In this document: positions 11,908 through 22,708 of the stretch, piece after piece | Position numbering within the stretch: position 1 is the first letter of the stretch | Layout of the letters: every line of letters starts with the position of its first letter | Source of the DNA: Zygnema cylindricum | Taxonomy: Eukaryota > Streptophyta > Zygnematophyceae > Zygnematales > Zygnemataceae | NCBI GenBank assembly: GCA_037447655.1 | Contig: JBBHKE010002876.1 | Span: 122,489 to 186,488 of the forward strand | Direction of reading: 5' to 3' | DNA length: 64,000 nt | The notes under the pieces: generated by a model | What the model was told of the DNA's origin: nothing | What the model saw: only the letters and a program-made list of their open reading frames with translations | Databases searched by the model: none | Translations under genes and position numbers: made by a program

Positions 11908-12267
11908 TCAGTCGGAATTTCCACAAACTTTTCCCATATCGTTCTCCGCGGTCTTCACAGTCGCCGCTCCCGAGACTGTGGCAATAGGAGTGAGGGGTGT
12001 CTCCTTCCCTTTCCCCTTTTCAGACACACTGCTGTCCCCATCATCTGCCTCCTCCGCTGAGGCAGCCGTTGCTGCAGGAATCCTTACTCCTCCAAATCCT
12101 GGTGGAGTTCCCGAACGTGGACCTTTCACTTGTCCACTGACGATACCCCGGTATCGTTTTTCGCACAAAGCTCCCATCATCATGGCTTCCCAATAGATGA
12201 ACCCAGATCCATTGAAGGTGGGTACCCTAGAGGGTGGGCCCATAACCTGCAATTATGTGTCCTCCAT
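11908..12267 (-). pseudogene. Element III second copy: truncated gag N-terminus
   Basis: The minus frame from the ATG at 12265-12267 encodes a gag start closely matching 17263-18459 (MGPPSRVPTFNGSGFIYWEA). It stops after about 110 residues near 11930, where it diverges into unrelated sequence. It follows LTR type a in the same order as in the complete copy, so it is the truncated end of a tandem duplication rather than an independent insertion. Confidence 0.8.
12236..12247 (-). promoter_or_regulatory. Half-tRNA primer-binding site (element III, second copy)
   Basis: The plus strand gggcccataacc equals the initiator tRNA-Met anticodon-arm sequence. It lies 8 nt from the LTR end (TGTGTCC at 12256), inside the gag codons for Q-V-M-G-P. 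Confidence 0.75.
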
Positions 12268-13085
12268 TGGACCACAGAATACAAAACCCTCTTGATAGTA
12301 TTTAACTAACCCACTTCAAGCCACAACCACTGCTGTCCTGGAAAGCAAAATGAAAGTTTGACTGCACCCTTATGCAACCTGGACTCCCCTGAGTCAGTAG
12401 CAAAAATAATCACTGAAAACGGCCAACCAGCCGATAAGTTATGAGTCGGAAAAAATGCCAAGTTTATACAAACTCTCAAAGGGAGAGAGGTACCTATCTA
12501 CCAAATTCTCTAAGTCTTAAATCCCTTTCACTACCCCTATCTATTGAAGTACGAACTAATCAGATCACAGTAGGGTACAGAAAAGTACTATGGCCGATGT
12601 ACTTTCTGTACGGCCTATGTACGGCAACGCAATTAAGTGGACGCGTGTCCACTTTTAACTTGTCCTTATGTTCGCCGAAATTCTTGCTACCAAATGTCAC
12701 CCCTCCGCGTGGCGCCACGTCATGCCACGTCCATAAACGCCAAAGTGACCATTCCGCGATCTCGGCAGTGATATACGCCGTCGGATTAAATCCGACATTA
12801 AATGTCCCCCGTCGAAACAAATGTCCGATTCATTTGTTTTCGTGCAAGATAATGTTCGCACTATATAATACTTGGTTCTATGTTCCTTCGTTCGTCATTC
12901 CGTTAACCGAATTTATGTCGTAACAGTGTTTAAATATATATCAAACCTAATGTATCCTAACGGACTTCTATGACAAACTGGCTAGAGCTAACGGCTACGC
13001 CGCGCTCTGCCGGTCAGAGGTTTGAGTCCTGCCGGACTCAACCTTTTGTTGAGAGTGACATAAGTCACTCTTTAGCCCTATATTT
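12256..13085 (-). mobile_element. LTR type a (second copy), 5' truncated
   Basis: The inner end (minus strand ...GGAGGACACA) contains the gag ATG. The sequence is a near copy of 18448-19276. It is about 200 bp short of a full LTR and ends shortly after a B-box-like hairpin (GGTTTGAGTCC at 13019-13029), where LTR type b begins. The same a/b junction (agccctatatt then tgtgtcctct) recurs at 19276/19277. It carries five GTAC motifs at 12575-12622. Confidence 0.75.
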
Positions 13086-14109
13086 TGTGTCCTCTATTGG
13101 ACCACGGAATACAGGAAGCCTCTAGATAGTATTTAACTAACCCACGTCAAGCCACAACCACTGCTGTCCTGGAAGGCAAAATGATAGTTTGACTACACCC
13201 CTATGCAACCTGGACTCTTTTGAGTCAGTAGCAAAAAGAATAACTCAAAACGGCCAACCAGCCGATAAGTTATGAGGCAGTAAAAATGCCAATTTGTACA
13301 AACTCTCAAAGGGAGAGGTGACTTCCTACCAAAATTTTCTAAGTCCTGATTCCCTCAAATAACTTCTATCTACTGAAGTACGGACCAATCAAATTACTGT
13401 ACCGTACCAAAAAGTACTACTACCGGTGTACCTTTTGTACGGCCTATGTACGACAAGGCTATTTAGCGGACGGGTGTCTACTTTTCACTCGTCCGTACAT
13501 TTCTCGGAATTCTCATGACCGAATGCCATCTCTCCACGTGGCTCTAGGTCATGCCACGTCACAAAACGCCAAAGTGACCACTCCGAGATTTTGGGGATGA
13601 TGTGCGCCGTTGGATTTGCAGTGAGATGCAATCTTAACCGTTATAAATACTTGCGCGACATTTGTTTCGCTGTCGGAACAAAATGCGTGGTATCCGTTTT
13701 GAAATAGTATCGTACTTTGTACTTTCATAAAATCGTATCTATGCATGCCGTATACAGTTTTAGTTAAATGGATTTGTTCCTCTCTAAATATATATATATC
13801 TGTCACATACTATAGCATTTAGCATTGGCCCTTGTCTAAAAGGATAAAGTTATCGGCCAACTTGACGAACCGCATGTACCGGGATCAAATCCCGGGTCCG
13901 TCAAGTATATCTCTAGTAACCTACTAAAAATAACTGCCTGTTTGAACGAAGGCAGCCCTGGATCAACCTCCCTCTCTATCCTTCAGTGACTACAACAAGT
14001 ATGGGGGCTAGAGAGAGGAGGTGGAGGCAGGTTGCCCGTCCTTTTCATTTCCTTTTATACTAACATATTTAAACCTAGAAAATACTCTAGAAATCTATAA
14101 ATTTCAACA
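13086..14109 (-). mobile_element. Element III, 3' LTR (type b, 1024 bp)
   Basis: On the minus strand it starts TGTTGAAATTTATAG at 14109, directly after the polypurine tract (AAAATAAGAGGAG), and ends GAGGACACA at 13086. The R-U5-like part is similar to type a. The outer part holds the intact 47-bp hairpin at 13860-13906, and a G-box (cacgtgg near 13536) lies further in. Confidence 0.8.
13860..13906 (+). other. 47-bp T-arm-like hairpin in LTR type b
   Basis: The outer stem acttgacg/cgtcaagt (8 bp, perfect) encloses an inner stem ccggg/cccgg with a 7-nt loop atcaaat. The inner arm has the geometry of a tRNA T-arm, and ggatcaaatcc matches the pol III B-box pattern. An A-box-like ggataaagttatcggc lies about 20 bp upstream. 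It is antisense to the element. Same-length hairpins occur at 25743-25789, 53594-53640 and 56758-56804. Confidence 0.75.
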
Positions 14110-15700
14110 CTCCTCTTATTTTCTAGTCTAATTTTAATATTTCTTTCAACCCGCATTTTTCCCGACAATATTTTGATTTAGGAGAGGGCACAGGTTTGGT
14201 CATCATGTCGGCCACCATTTCTTCATCAGGTCTATACACAAGATTTAAAATTTTATTTTCAACTTTTTCTCTTACGAAGCTTAATCTTATGTCCATATGT
14301 TTTGTTTTGAAATGGTGTTTTGAATTGGCTGCAATTGCGATTGCAGCTTGATTATCGCAAAATATTTCATGCACTCCCTCCTTCATATATCCGAGTTCTT
14401 GCAACAATGACTTCACCCACATTAGTTCTTTTACAGCAGAACAAGATGCCATATACTCAGCCTCCATAGTAGACTGAGCAACCACCTTTTGTTGCTTACA
14501 GCTCCAACAGCAAGCACCTTCCCCCACATACAAAACATATCCAGAAGTGCATCTTCTCATAGGTGCATCCCCATAACTGGCATCACTCCAAGTGGTGATA
14601 TCAGTGTGCTCCCCTCCCAAATGCAACCATAATTCTCTTATCTCATGACTCTTTTGGCTGCCTCCCAGTCTCTCTTCCTAGGATCATTAAGACTCCTACT
14701 GAGTACTCCAACTGCTGCCGCTATGTCCGGCCTGGTACAGTTCATAAAATAGATTAAACTTCCTACGACCTGTCTATAAGGGATAGACTTCATGAACTCT
14801 CTCTCATTTGGACTCATCTGATCGTCTAAGATCATCACTCCTCCTTCTACACTCCCATCACTTATTTTTTTCAAGTCCATGGGAGTGGTACAACTGTTAG
14901 CATTTTCCATTTGGAATTTCTCAAGCATATTACCTATTGATTCTTTCGGAGTAAGTTTGATAATCTTCTTCCCCCTATCTCTCTCCATTTGGATCCCCAA
15001 AATATATTTTGCCTCCCCTAAATCCTTTATATCAAATCTGCCCCTAAGATCTTTCTTTAGCCTATTGATCTTCTCCAAAGACTTACTCAACACAAGCAGA
15101 TCATCCATATAAATTGCAATAAAAATGACACCATTCTCATCTTCAAACATATAGATAGAATGGTCAGAGCTGATACGCTTATATCCCATATCGGTGAGAA
15201 ACTCATCTAGTTTCTTATTCCACTGTCGGGGAGCCTGCTTCAGTCCATATAAGGACTTTATGAGACTGTAGACTTTGCTCTCTTGTCCTTCTTCCACGAA
15301 CCCTTTGGGTTGCCTCATAAAAATTTCTTCCTCTAACTCACCATTAAGAAAAGCAGTCTTAATGTCCATCTGTTGTACTTCCAAGTCTTCAGCTGCTGCC
15401 AGACTGAGGAGAATCCTTACTTATGGGAACCGTACAACTGGAGCAAAGGTCTCCTCATAGTCAATCCCCTCCTTTTGGGTGAACCCCTTTGCTACCTATC
15501 GAGCCTTATATCTCTCAATGGTATTATCTGGGTTCAGTTTTAGTTTAAATATCCATTTACACCCAATAAATTTTCTGTCTGGAGGACAATCCGCTAGTTC
15601 CCAAGTATTTGCTTCCATGATAGAAGCCATCTCATCATTTATGGCTCTAATCCATCTTTCTTTCTTTGGACTATTCACTGCCTCCGAGTAAGACTGAGGC
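14110..15700 (-). pseudogene. Element III: reverse transcriptase and RNase H
   Basis: The minus frames carry copia RT. WIRAINDEMASIMEANTWEL is near 15600-15670, QQMDIKTAFLNGELEEEIF near 15330-15375, LYGLKQAPRQW near 15230, and the catalytic YMDDLLVLSKS near 15080-15115 (YMDD instead of YVDD). RNase H follows with TTWSDASYGDAPM, QSTMEAEYMAS and FCDNQAAIAIAAN at 14123-14600. A stop near 15420, a frameshift near 14640 and a break near 15480 interrupt it. It is the best preserved copia pol in the window. Confidence 0.87.
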
Positions 15701-15779
15701 TCATCTGGGTGAGATAGCTTAGTTACCTTATGAGCGACCTGTTTTTCTTGTATCCTTTTGCTGCTCCTCCTTCCTCCCT

Positions 15780-17345
15780 CAAACTTCTAAGTTGGAATGG
15801 ATGGAAGTCTTAGGTTTCTTCTCACTGTCTCATCGGCTCCCCTGTTCCATGGAAGCCGGTTCTGATCCCGCTTCTTCTATCTTTTCGAGGTCCATAGGAG
15901 TATGTGAGGTTTCCGGTGAGTCTTCTGTATCTCGGATCTCCCTTGAATCTGCAATCACGGTTTCACTCATGTCCCTTTCAAGAATGACCAAGTTCTCCTC
16001 ACTTTCAGACTCGAATCTGATTTTTATCTTCTTTATATATTTGAAGGGATCAAATGACTTTCCTTCATTCATGACAACTAGGTGTTTTACCAGGATGATA
16101 TCCTTCTTTGCTAAATCATACACTCTATACCGCTTAACATCCTCATTATATCCCACAAAGTATCTAGGTTTTCCCTTAGCATCTAGTTTCTAGTTTTTCC
16201 TATCCGTGTCAAGACTGTAAACTTGGCTACCGAACACTTTAAGGTGTGAAATATCTGGTTTCCTTCCAACCCATCTCTCATAAGGTGTCATTCCTTTTAC
16301 AGCTGAGGTAAGGACTCTATTCTTAATGTAGTTGGCACAGTTCACTGCCTTTGCCCAAAATCTCTTTCCTATTTTCTTGTCGGCCAACATACTGCATGCA
16401 CTATCTCCAAGTGTTCGATTCAACCTCTCAGCTACCCCATTTTGTTCGTGGTTATATGGTACAGTTTTTTGGTGTTGTACTCCCTCATCTCTCAGATATT
16501 CCTCAAATTGGTTAGAGGTATATTCCCCCCCATTATCACTCATTATCCTCTTAAAGAGGGTTTCATGCAACTTCTCACTCCTTGCTTTATATTCTTTGAA
16601 GTAAGTTGATGCTTCAGACTGTGTTTTTAGAAAGTATACTCTAGAGTATCTAGACCAGTCAGCGGTTATTGTCATCATAAACCTTTTTCCTCCAACCGAA
16701 GGTACTTTTGCAAGTCCCCAAATATCTGTGTGGACCAAATCTAATACTTTCTCACCTCTATATGTGGCGGCTTTGGGAAAGGGAAGTCTGTGAGCCTTAC
16801 CTTGAGCACAACCACTACAATCATCTATCATTTCATTATCCCCAAACTGAATGCCTTCTACTACCCCAAGCTTTTTCATTTCCCTCAACCTATCAAGATG
16901 TACATGCCCCAACCGCTTATGCCAAATCATCAACTTAGGAACACCAATATAGTAAGCATTCTTCTTTTCATTACGCAGGTTAAGCCTAAACATTCCTTGG
17001 CTACCCTTATCTGCCGTGAAGTAAACTTCATCCCCATACTTAGCTGTAAAGACTCCCTTTGTAGTGAAGGTATCAAACTCTTTGTCATCTAACACAGACG
17101 TAGAGACAAGATTTTTACTCAGCTGAGGAATGTAGAGTACATTTGAGAATGTAAGTATAGAAGTCTTACCCTCCACTAAGACTTTCAGATCTACTGATCC
17201 CACTAGATCTGTAGTAACCACTCTCCTATCCCCATACTCTATCTCTACAGTAGGGATCTTTCTTAGCTTAGTGAAGAGTTCCTTATCACGACACATATGC
17301 ATGGATGCACCTGAGTCGATGATCCATCCTTCCTGAGGAGCCTCT
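15780..17345 (-). pseudogene. Element III: protease and integrase
   Basis: A long minus frame (16190-17302) begins inside the protease (active site D-S-G-A-S, about 17310-17325, one frame off from gag). It continues with MIWHKRLGHVHLDRLREMK, the zinc-binding CSGCAQGKAHRLPFP, the core motifs HTDIWG, TADWSRYSRVYF and MSDNGGEYTSNQFEE, then EQNGVAERLNRTL with the catalytic glutamate, and the C-terminal DISHLKVFGSQVY. After a stop at 16190 the C-terminal domain resumes with MGYNEDVKRYRVYDL at about 16100-16156. This 370-codon frame is intact for the catalytic core. Confidence 0.87.
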
Positions 17346-18459
17346 CGAATTGCTCCAAGGGCACATTTCTATCTACGAGGGATCTCCTTCTCCTCCACAT
17401 TCTCTCAAGAAGAAGCTCCCCATCCTCCTCAGAAGACTCATCCAAGGTTTCTCTTGTCACTTTTGTAACCACAAGTATCTTTTTCTTCCCTCCGAAAGAA
17501 CCCCCTCCACGGTTCTCTTGGAGCCTCAGCTCCGACAGCTTGACACAATCTGCAATGAAGTGTCTCGACTTTTTGCAAAAATGACAAAGACCCTTTGGGG
17601 GCCTCGGTCCTCTAGAATGATCTCTTTCCCCTTTGTACGATTTCTTCGGGTCCTTCCCCCATCGGTCCCCTCCTGCTGCTACAGCTTGAATGCTCTTTCC
17701 TCCTCTCCTAATCTCTATGGTGTTTTCCTGCACAAGTATCATCTTGACCACTGTGTTCCATTTCCATGAACTATCAGCCATTTCGTACACTCGGTACACT
17801 ATGTTCTCGTACTCATCTGGTAACTTCATGATAAGGGTGTTAACTTTCATTTTCATTGTACCTGTCCAACCGGCACTTTCCATCTCCACATACAAACAAG
17901 AAAGACCATTAAAGTAATATAACATCTTTCCTCCTTTGTAAGTGTAACTCACTAGCTTTTGCTCAGCCAACTGGAGCTCCTGAATAGTTCCAGCTCTATA
18001 AATATCCTCCAACCTCACCCACAACTCCTCGGCCTTGTAAATGTGAAGATGAGAAGTGGCCAAAGCTTGAGTGAGGTGCCTCAGAATAAAGTTCTTGGCA
18101 GCCATGTTTACATCCTCCCACATTTGAGTATCGTTCTCCGCGGTCTTCACAGTCACCGCTCCCGAGACTGTGGCAATAGGAGTGAGGGGTGTCTCCTTCC
18201 CTTTCCCCTTTTCGGACACACTGCTGTCCCCATCATCTGCCTCCTCCGCTGAGGCAGCCGTTGCTGCATGAATCCTTACTCCTCCAAATCCTGGTGGAGT
18301 TCCCGAACGTGGACGTTTCACTTGTCCACTGACGATACCCCAGTATCTTTTTTCGCAAAAAGCTCCTATCATCATGGCTTCCCAATAGATGAACCCAGAT
18401 CCATTGAAGGTGGGCACCCTATAGGGTGGGCCCATAACCTGCAATTATGTGTCCTCCAT
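17263..18459 (-). pseudogene. Element III: gag
   Basis: Gag starts at the minus-strand ATG 18457-18459 inside the 5' LTR (M-E-D-T type start). It reads through the primer-binding site as Q-V-M-G-P-P and continues with VPTFNGSGFIYWEAM, then LRHLTQALATSHLHIYKAEE and KLPDEYENIVYRV (UBN2 gag). The CCHC knuckle is CHFCKKSRHFIADC at about 17560-17600. A frameshift near 17340 separates it from the protease frame. About 390 codons are open. Confidence 0.85.
18428..18439 (-). promoter_or_regulatory. Half-tRNA primer-binding site of element III
   Basis: The plus strand gggcccataacc lies 8 nt inside the 5' LTR boundary at 18448. The minus strand GGTTATGGGCCC is complementary to the anticodon stem-loop of plant initiator tRNA-Met, the position used for half-tRNA priming in Drosophila copia. 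It is embedded in gag. Confidence 0.8.
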
Positions 18460-19276
18460 TGGACCACAGATTACAAAAGCCTCTTGATAGTATTTAACTA
18501 ACCCACTTCAAGCCACAACCACTGCTGTCCTGGAAGGAAAAATGATAGTTTGACTGCACCCTTATGCAACCTGGACTCCTTTGAGTCAGTAGCAAAAAGA
18601 ATCACTGAAAACGGCCAACCAGCCGATAAGTTATGAGTCGGAAAAAATGCCAAGTTTATACAAACTCTCAAAGGGAGAGAGGTACCTATCTACCAAATTC
18701 TCTAAGTCTTAAATCCCTCTCACTACCCCTATCTATTGAAGTACGAACCAATCAGATCACAGTAGGGTACAGAAAAGTACTATGGCCGATGTACATTCTG
18801 TACGGCCTATGTACGGCAACGCTATTAAGTGGACGCGTGTCCACTTTTAACTTGTCCTTATGTTCGCCGAAATTCCTACTACCAAATGTCATCCCTCCGC
18901 GTGGCGCCACGTCATGCCACGTCCATAAACGCCAAAGTGACCATTCCGCGATCTCGGCAGTGATATACGCCGTCGGATTAAATCAGACATTAAATGTCCC
19001 CCGTCGAAACAAATGTCCGATTCATTTGTTTTCGTGCAAGATAATGTTCGCACTATATAATACTTGGTTCTATGTTCCTTCGTTCGTCATTTCGTTAACC
19101 GAATTTATGTCTTAACAGTGTTAAATATATATCAAACCTAATGTATCCTAACGGACTTCTATGACAGACTGGCTAGAGCTAACGGCTACGCCGCGCTCTG
19201 CCGGTCGGAGGTTCGAGTCCTGCCGGACTCAACCTTTTGTTGAGAGTGACATAAGTCACTCTTTAGCCCTATATTC
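18448..19276 (-). mobile_element. Element III, 5' LTR (type a), outer end missing
   Basis: It ends GGAGGACACA at 18448 on the minus strand and is almost identical to 12256-13085. It contains GTAC-rich palindromes near 18768-18815 and a tRNA-like A-box/B-box pair (ggctagagctaacgg 19171-19185, GGTTCGAGTCC 19210-19220). It lacks the TGTTGAAAT start and abuts type b sequence at 19277. Confidence 0.75.
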
Positions 19277-19886
19277 TGTGTCCTCTATTGGACCACGGAA
19301 TACAGGAAGCCTCTAGATAGTATTTCACTAACCCACGTCAAGCCACAACCACTGCTGTCCTTGAAGGCAAAATGATAGTTTGACTACACCCCTATGCAAC
19401 TTCGACTCCCTTGAGTCAGTAGCAAAAAGAATCACCGAAAACGACCAACCAGCCGATAAGTTATGAGGCAGTAAAAATGCCAATTTGTACAAACTCTCAA
19501 AGGGAGAGGTGACTACCTACCAAAATTTTCTAAGTCCTGATTTCCTCTAATAACTTCTATCTACTGAAGTACGGACCAATCAAATTACTGTACCGTACCA
19601 AAAAGAACTACTGCCGGTGTACCTTTGGTACGGCCTATGTAAGACAAGGCTATTTAGCGGACGCGTGTCTACTTTTCACTCGTTCGTACATTCCTCAGAA
19701 TTCTCATGACCGAATGTCATCTCTCCACATGGCTCTAGATCATGCCACGTCACAAAACGCCAAAGTGACCACTCCGGGATTTCGGCGATGATGTGCGCCA
19801 TTGGATTTCCAGCGAGATACAATCTTAGCTGTTATAAATACTTGCGCGAGATTTGTTTCGTTGTCGGAACAAAATGCGTGGTATCT
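19277..19886 (-). mobile_element. LTR type b, first copy, truncated
   Basis: The sequence aligns with 13086-13693 at an offset of about 6190 bp and breaks off at 19886, within gtatctg, where a plus-strand LTR begins. The continuation seen at 13694-14109 is missing. Confidence 0.75.
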
Positions 19887-20191
19887 GTAGAAACTAATGG
19901 TTTTATTAGTATTTTCTAGGTCTGAAAAGAAATATAGAAGTCGAGGCAGTCTATCTCTAACTTCTCTCTCCAACTCTTAAACTTGTCGCAGTCACTGAGA
20001 AATTGGAGAGGAAGCTAGAGCCATGGCTACCTTGGCTATCCTGAGGTTTACGGGAATTTTATATTAGGGTTTATTTATTTAATTAAAAGGTATGTGCCAG
20101 CGGCAGGATTTGATCCTTGTACCTTCCGGACGGCAGTTAGGATATAGCCGGTAGCCTTAGCCGTTAAGTCTAGCGGTAGTGTTACGTAGCA
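19887..20191 (+). mobile_element. LTR of an element V-type copia, truncated by the gap
   Basis: It starts tgtagaaactaatgg and continues agtattttctaggtct, then cttgtcgcagtcactgag, as in the LTR starting at 25535. A B-box-like match (RC of ggatttgatcc) occurs near 20108. It runs into the N gap. It may be the 5' LTR of element V, but minus-strand fragment c lies between and no matching TSD was found (gtatc before, cgccg after 26587). Confidence 0.6.
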
Positions 20192-20201
20192 NNNNNNNNN
20201 N
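20192..20201. other. Assembly gap (10 N)
   Basis: Ten N characters. The true length is unknown, so linkage of the pieces on either side depends on scaffolding. Confidence 0.99.
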
Positions 20202-20519
20202 AATTACCGGAACAGCATGTTTCCAGCATGTTTTTCATGTAACCGTCATCATGAAAATACAAGACATGTCATAAGACTAATCAAGCATGACAATCATCTA
20301 TCCCCAACTATCTCCCTCGATCCTGAATCTTTTTAGACCATCTACCAGAAGAGAGAGAAACTCTTCAACATATTTAACAGTAAAAACGACCGAATATTGA
20401 ATAGCGGACCAACCCGCAAAAGTCTCTAAGAAAAAGGATGCCTGAGTCGCCTCAGGTTCGACGTGTCCTCACGTCAATTTAACAGACGAACACACGATCC
20501 CATCGTCACCAACCGTAAC
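20202..20519 (-). other. Unassigned sequence with a short open minus frame
   Basis: On the minus strand about 20298-20470 is open for roughly 55 codons (segment E-A-T-Q-A-S-F-F-L-E-T-F-A-G-W-S), ending in a TAG at 20298-20300. I do not recognise it. It resembles coding sequence from another element more than random DNA, but it could be chance. Confidence 0.3.
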
Positions 20520-21012
20520 TTTCACCCAACTACAGAGTACATGAAACCTCTAGATAGTTATTAACTAACCCACTTTCAATGCCAACCACTGCTACCCTAG
20601 CACACAAGCAGACAATTTAACTGCACTCCTGTGCAGCTTGGACTCCGCTGAGTCCGTAGGAAAAAGAATCTCTGAAAACGCCCAACCAGGCGATAAGTTA
20701 TAAGCCAGCAAAAATGACAATTTATACAACTTCTCAAAGAGAGAGAAGACCATCTACCAGATTTTTCTAAGTCCTAGCTCCCTCTATCAACCCCTATCTA
20801 CTAACAGTACGAACTAATCAGAATACTGTACAGAACATAAAAGTACTACTGCCAATGTACTTTTTGTACGACCTTTGTACGACAAGGCCATTAAGCGGAG
20901 GCGTGTCTATTTTCCACTCGTCCGTACGTTCCTCCTAATTCCCGCGACCGGATGTTATCCCTCCACGTAGCGCTAGGTCATGCCACGTCACTAAATGCCA
21001 AAGTGACCATTC
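20520..21012 (-). mobile_element. Fragment c: partial LTR
   Basis: It matches 22705-23185 (gagtacatgaaacctctagatag and following). The outer part and first bases are missing, and it joins integrase sequence directly at about 21013, so RT, RNase H and the LTR start have been deleted. Confidence 0.75.
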
Positions 21013-22708
21013 TATATGTGGCAGCTTTGGGAAAGGGAAGTCTGTGAGCCTTACCTTGAGCACAACCACTACAATCATCCATCATTTCATTATTTCCAAA
21101 CTGAATGCCTTCAACTACCCCAATCTTTTTCATTTCCCTCAACTTATCAAAATGCACATGCCCCAACCGCTTATGCCAAATCATCAACTTAGGAACACCA
21201 ATATAGTAAGCATTCTTCTTTTCATTACTCAGGTTAAGCCTAAACATTCCTTGGCTACCCTTATTAGCCGTGAAGTAAACTTCATCCCCATACTTAGCTG
21301 TAAAGACTCCTTTTCTGGTGAAGGTATCAAACTATTTGTCACCTAACACAGAAGTAGAGACAAGATTTTTACTCAGCTGAGGAATGTAGAGTACATCTGA
21401 GAATGTGAGTATATAAGCCTTACCCTCCACTAAGACTTTCACATCTAATGACCCCACTAGATCTGTAGTAACCACTCCCATCCCCATACTCTATCTCTAC
21501 AGTAGGGATCTATCTTAGCTTAGTGAAGAGTTCTTTATCACGACATATATGTATGGATGTACATGAGTCGATAATCCATCCTTCATGTGGGGCTTCGCGA
21601 ATTGCTCCAAGGACACACTTCTGTCTCCGAGGGATCTCTTTCTCTTCCAAACTCTCGTCAAGAAGAAGCTCTCTATCCTCCTCAAAGGACTCATCCTCGG
21701 TTTCTCCTGTCACTTTTGTAACCACAAGTGCCTTTTTATTCCCTTTGGAAGAACCCCCTCCACGGTTCTCTTGGAGCCTCAGCTCCGACAGCTTGACACA
21801 ATCTGCGATGAAGTGTCCGAGCTTTTTGCAAAAATGACAAAGACCCTTTGGGGGCCTTGGTCCTCCAGAATGATCACTTTCCCCTTTGTATGATTTCTTC
21901 AGGTCCTTCCCCATCGGTCCCCTCCTGCTGCTAGAGCTTGAATGCTCTTTCCTCCTCTCCTAATCTCCATTGTGTTTTCCTGCACAAGTATCATCCTGAC
22001 CATTGTGTTCCATTTCCATGAATTATCACGCATTTCCTGTACGCAATACACTATGTTTTCGAACTCATTTTGTAACTTCATGATAAGAGTGTTAACTTTC
22101 ATTTTCATTATACTTGTCCAACCGACACTTTCCATCTCCATATACAAACAAAAAAAATCATTACAGTAATCTAACATCTTTCCTCCTTTGTAAGTGTAAC
22201 TCACTAGCTTTTGCTCAGCCAACTAGAGCTCCTGAATTGTTCCAGCTCTGTATATCTCCACCAAACTCACCCACAACTCCTCGGCCTTGTAAATGTGAAG
22301 ATGAGGGGTGGCTAAAGCTTGAGTGAGGTGCCTCAGAATGAAGTTCTTAGCAGCCATGTTTACATCCTCCCACATTTGAGTATCGTTCTCCGCGGTCTTC
22401 ACGGTCGTCGCTCCCGGTATTGTGGCAATAAGAGTGAGGGGTGTCTCTTTCCCTTTTCCCTTTTTGGACACACTGTTGTCCTCATCATCTTTCTCCTCCC
22501 CTGAGGCAGTCATTGCTGTAGGAAACCTTACTCCAAATTTTGGTGGAGTTCCCGAAGGTGGATGTTTCACTTGTCCACTGACGATACCCCAGTATCGTTT
22601 TTCGCACAAATCTCCTATCTTCATGGCTTCCCAATAGATGAACCCAGATCCATTGAAGGTATGCACCCTAGAGGGTGGGCCCATAACCTGAAACTTTGTG
22701 TCCTCCAT
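21013..22708 (-). pseudogene. Fragment c: gag, protease and start of integrase
   Basis: The gag start (MEDTKFQVMGPPSRVHTFNG) runs from 22708. The gag core follows, then a CCHC knuckle CHFCKKLGHFIADC near 21830 and a protease site reading D-S-C-T-S in place of D-S-G-A-S. GAG-pre-integrase and the integrase zinc end (CSGCAQGKAHRLPFP) lie at about 21030-21070. It is cut at 21013 inside the integrase, and frameshifts separate the parts. It is a diverged sister of element III. Confidence 0.83.
22677..22688 (-). promoter_or_regulatory. Half-tRNA primer-binding site of fragment c
   Basis: The plus strand is gggcccataacc, the same 12-mer as in element III, in the same position relative to the gag ATG at 22706-22708. 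Confidence 0.75.

Noticed and set aside
19160-19235. Apparent tRNA gene (A-box and GGTTCGAGTCC B-box)
   Set aside because: No anticodon arm or 7-bp acceptor stem could be built. It lies in an LTR and recurs with it, so it is reported as a tRNA-like motif instead.
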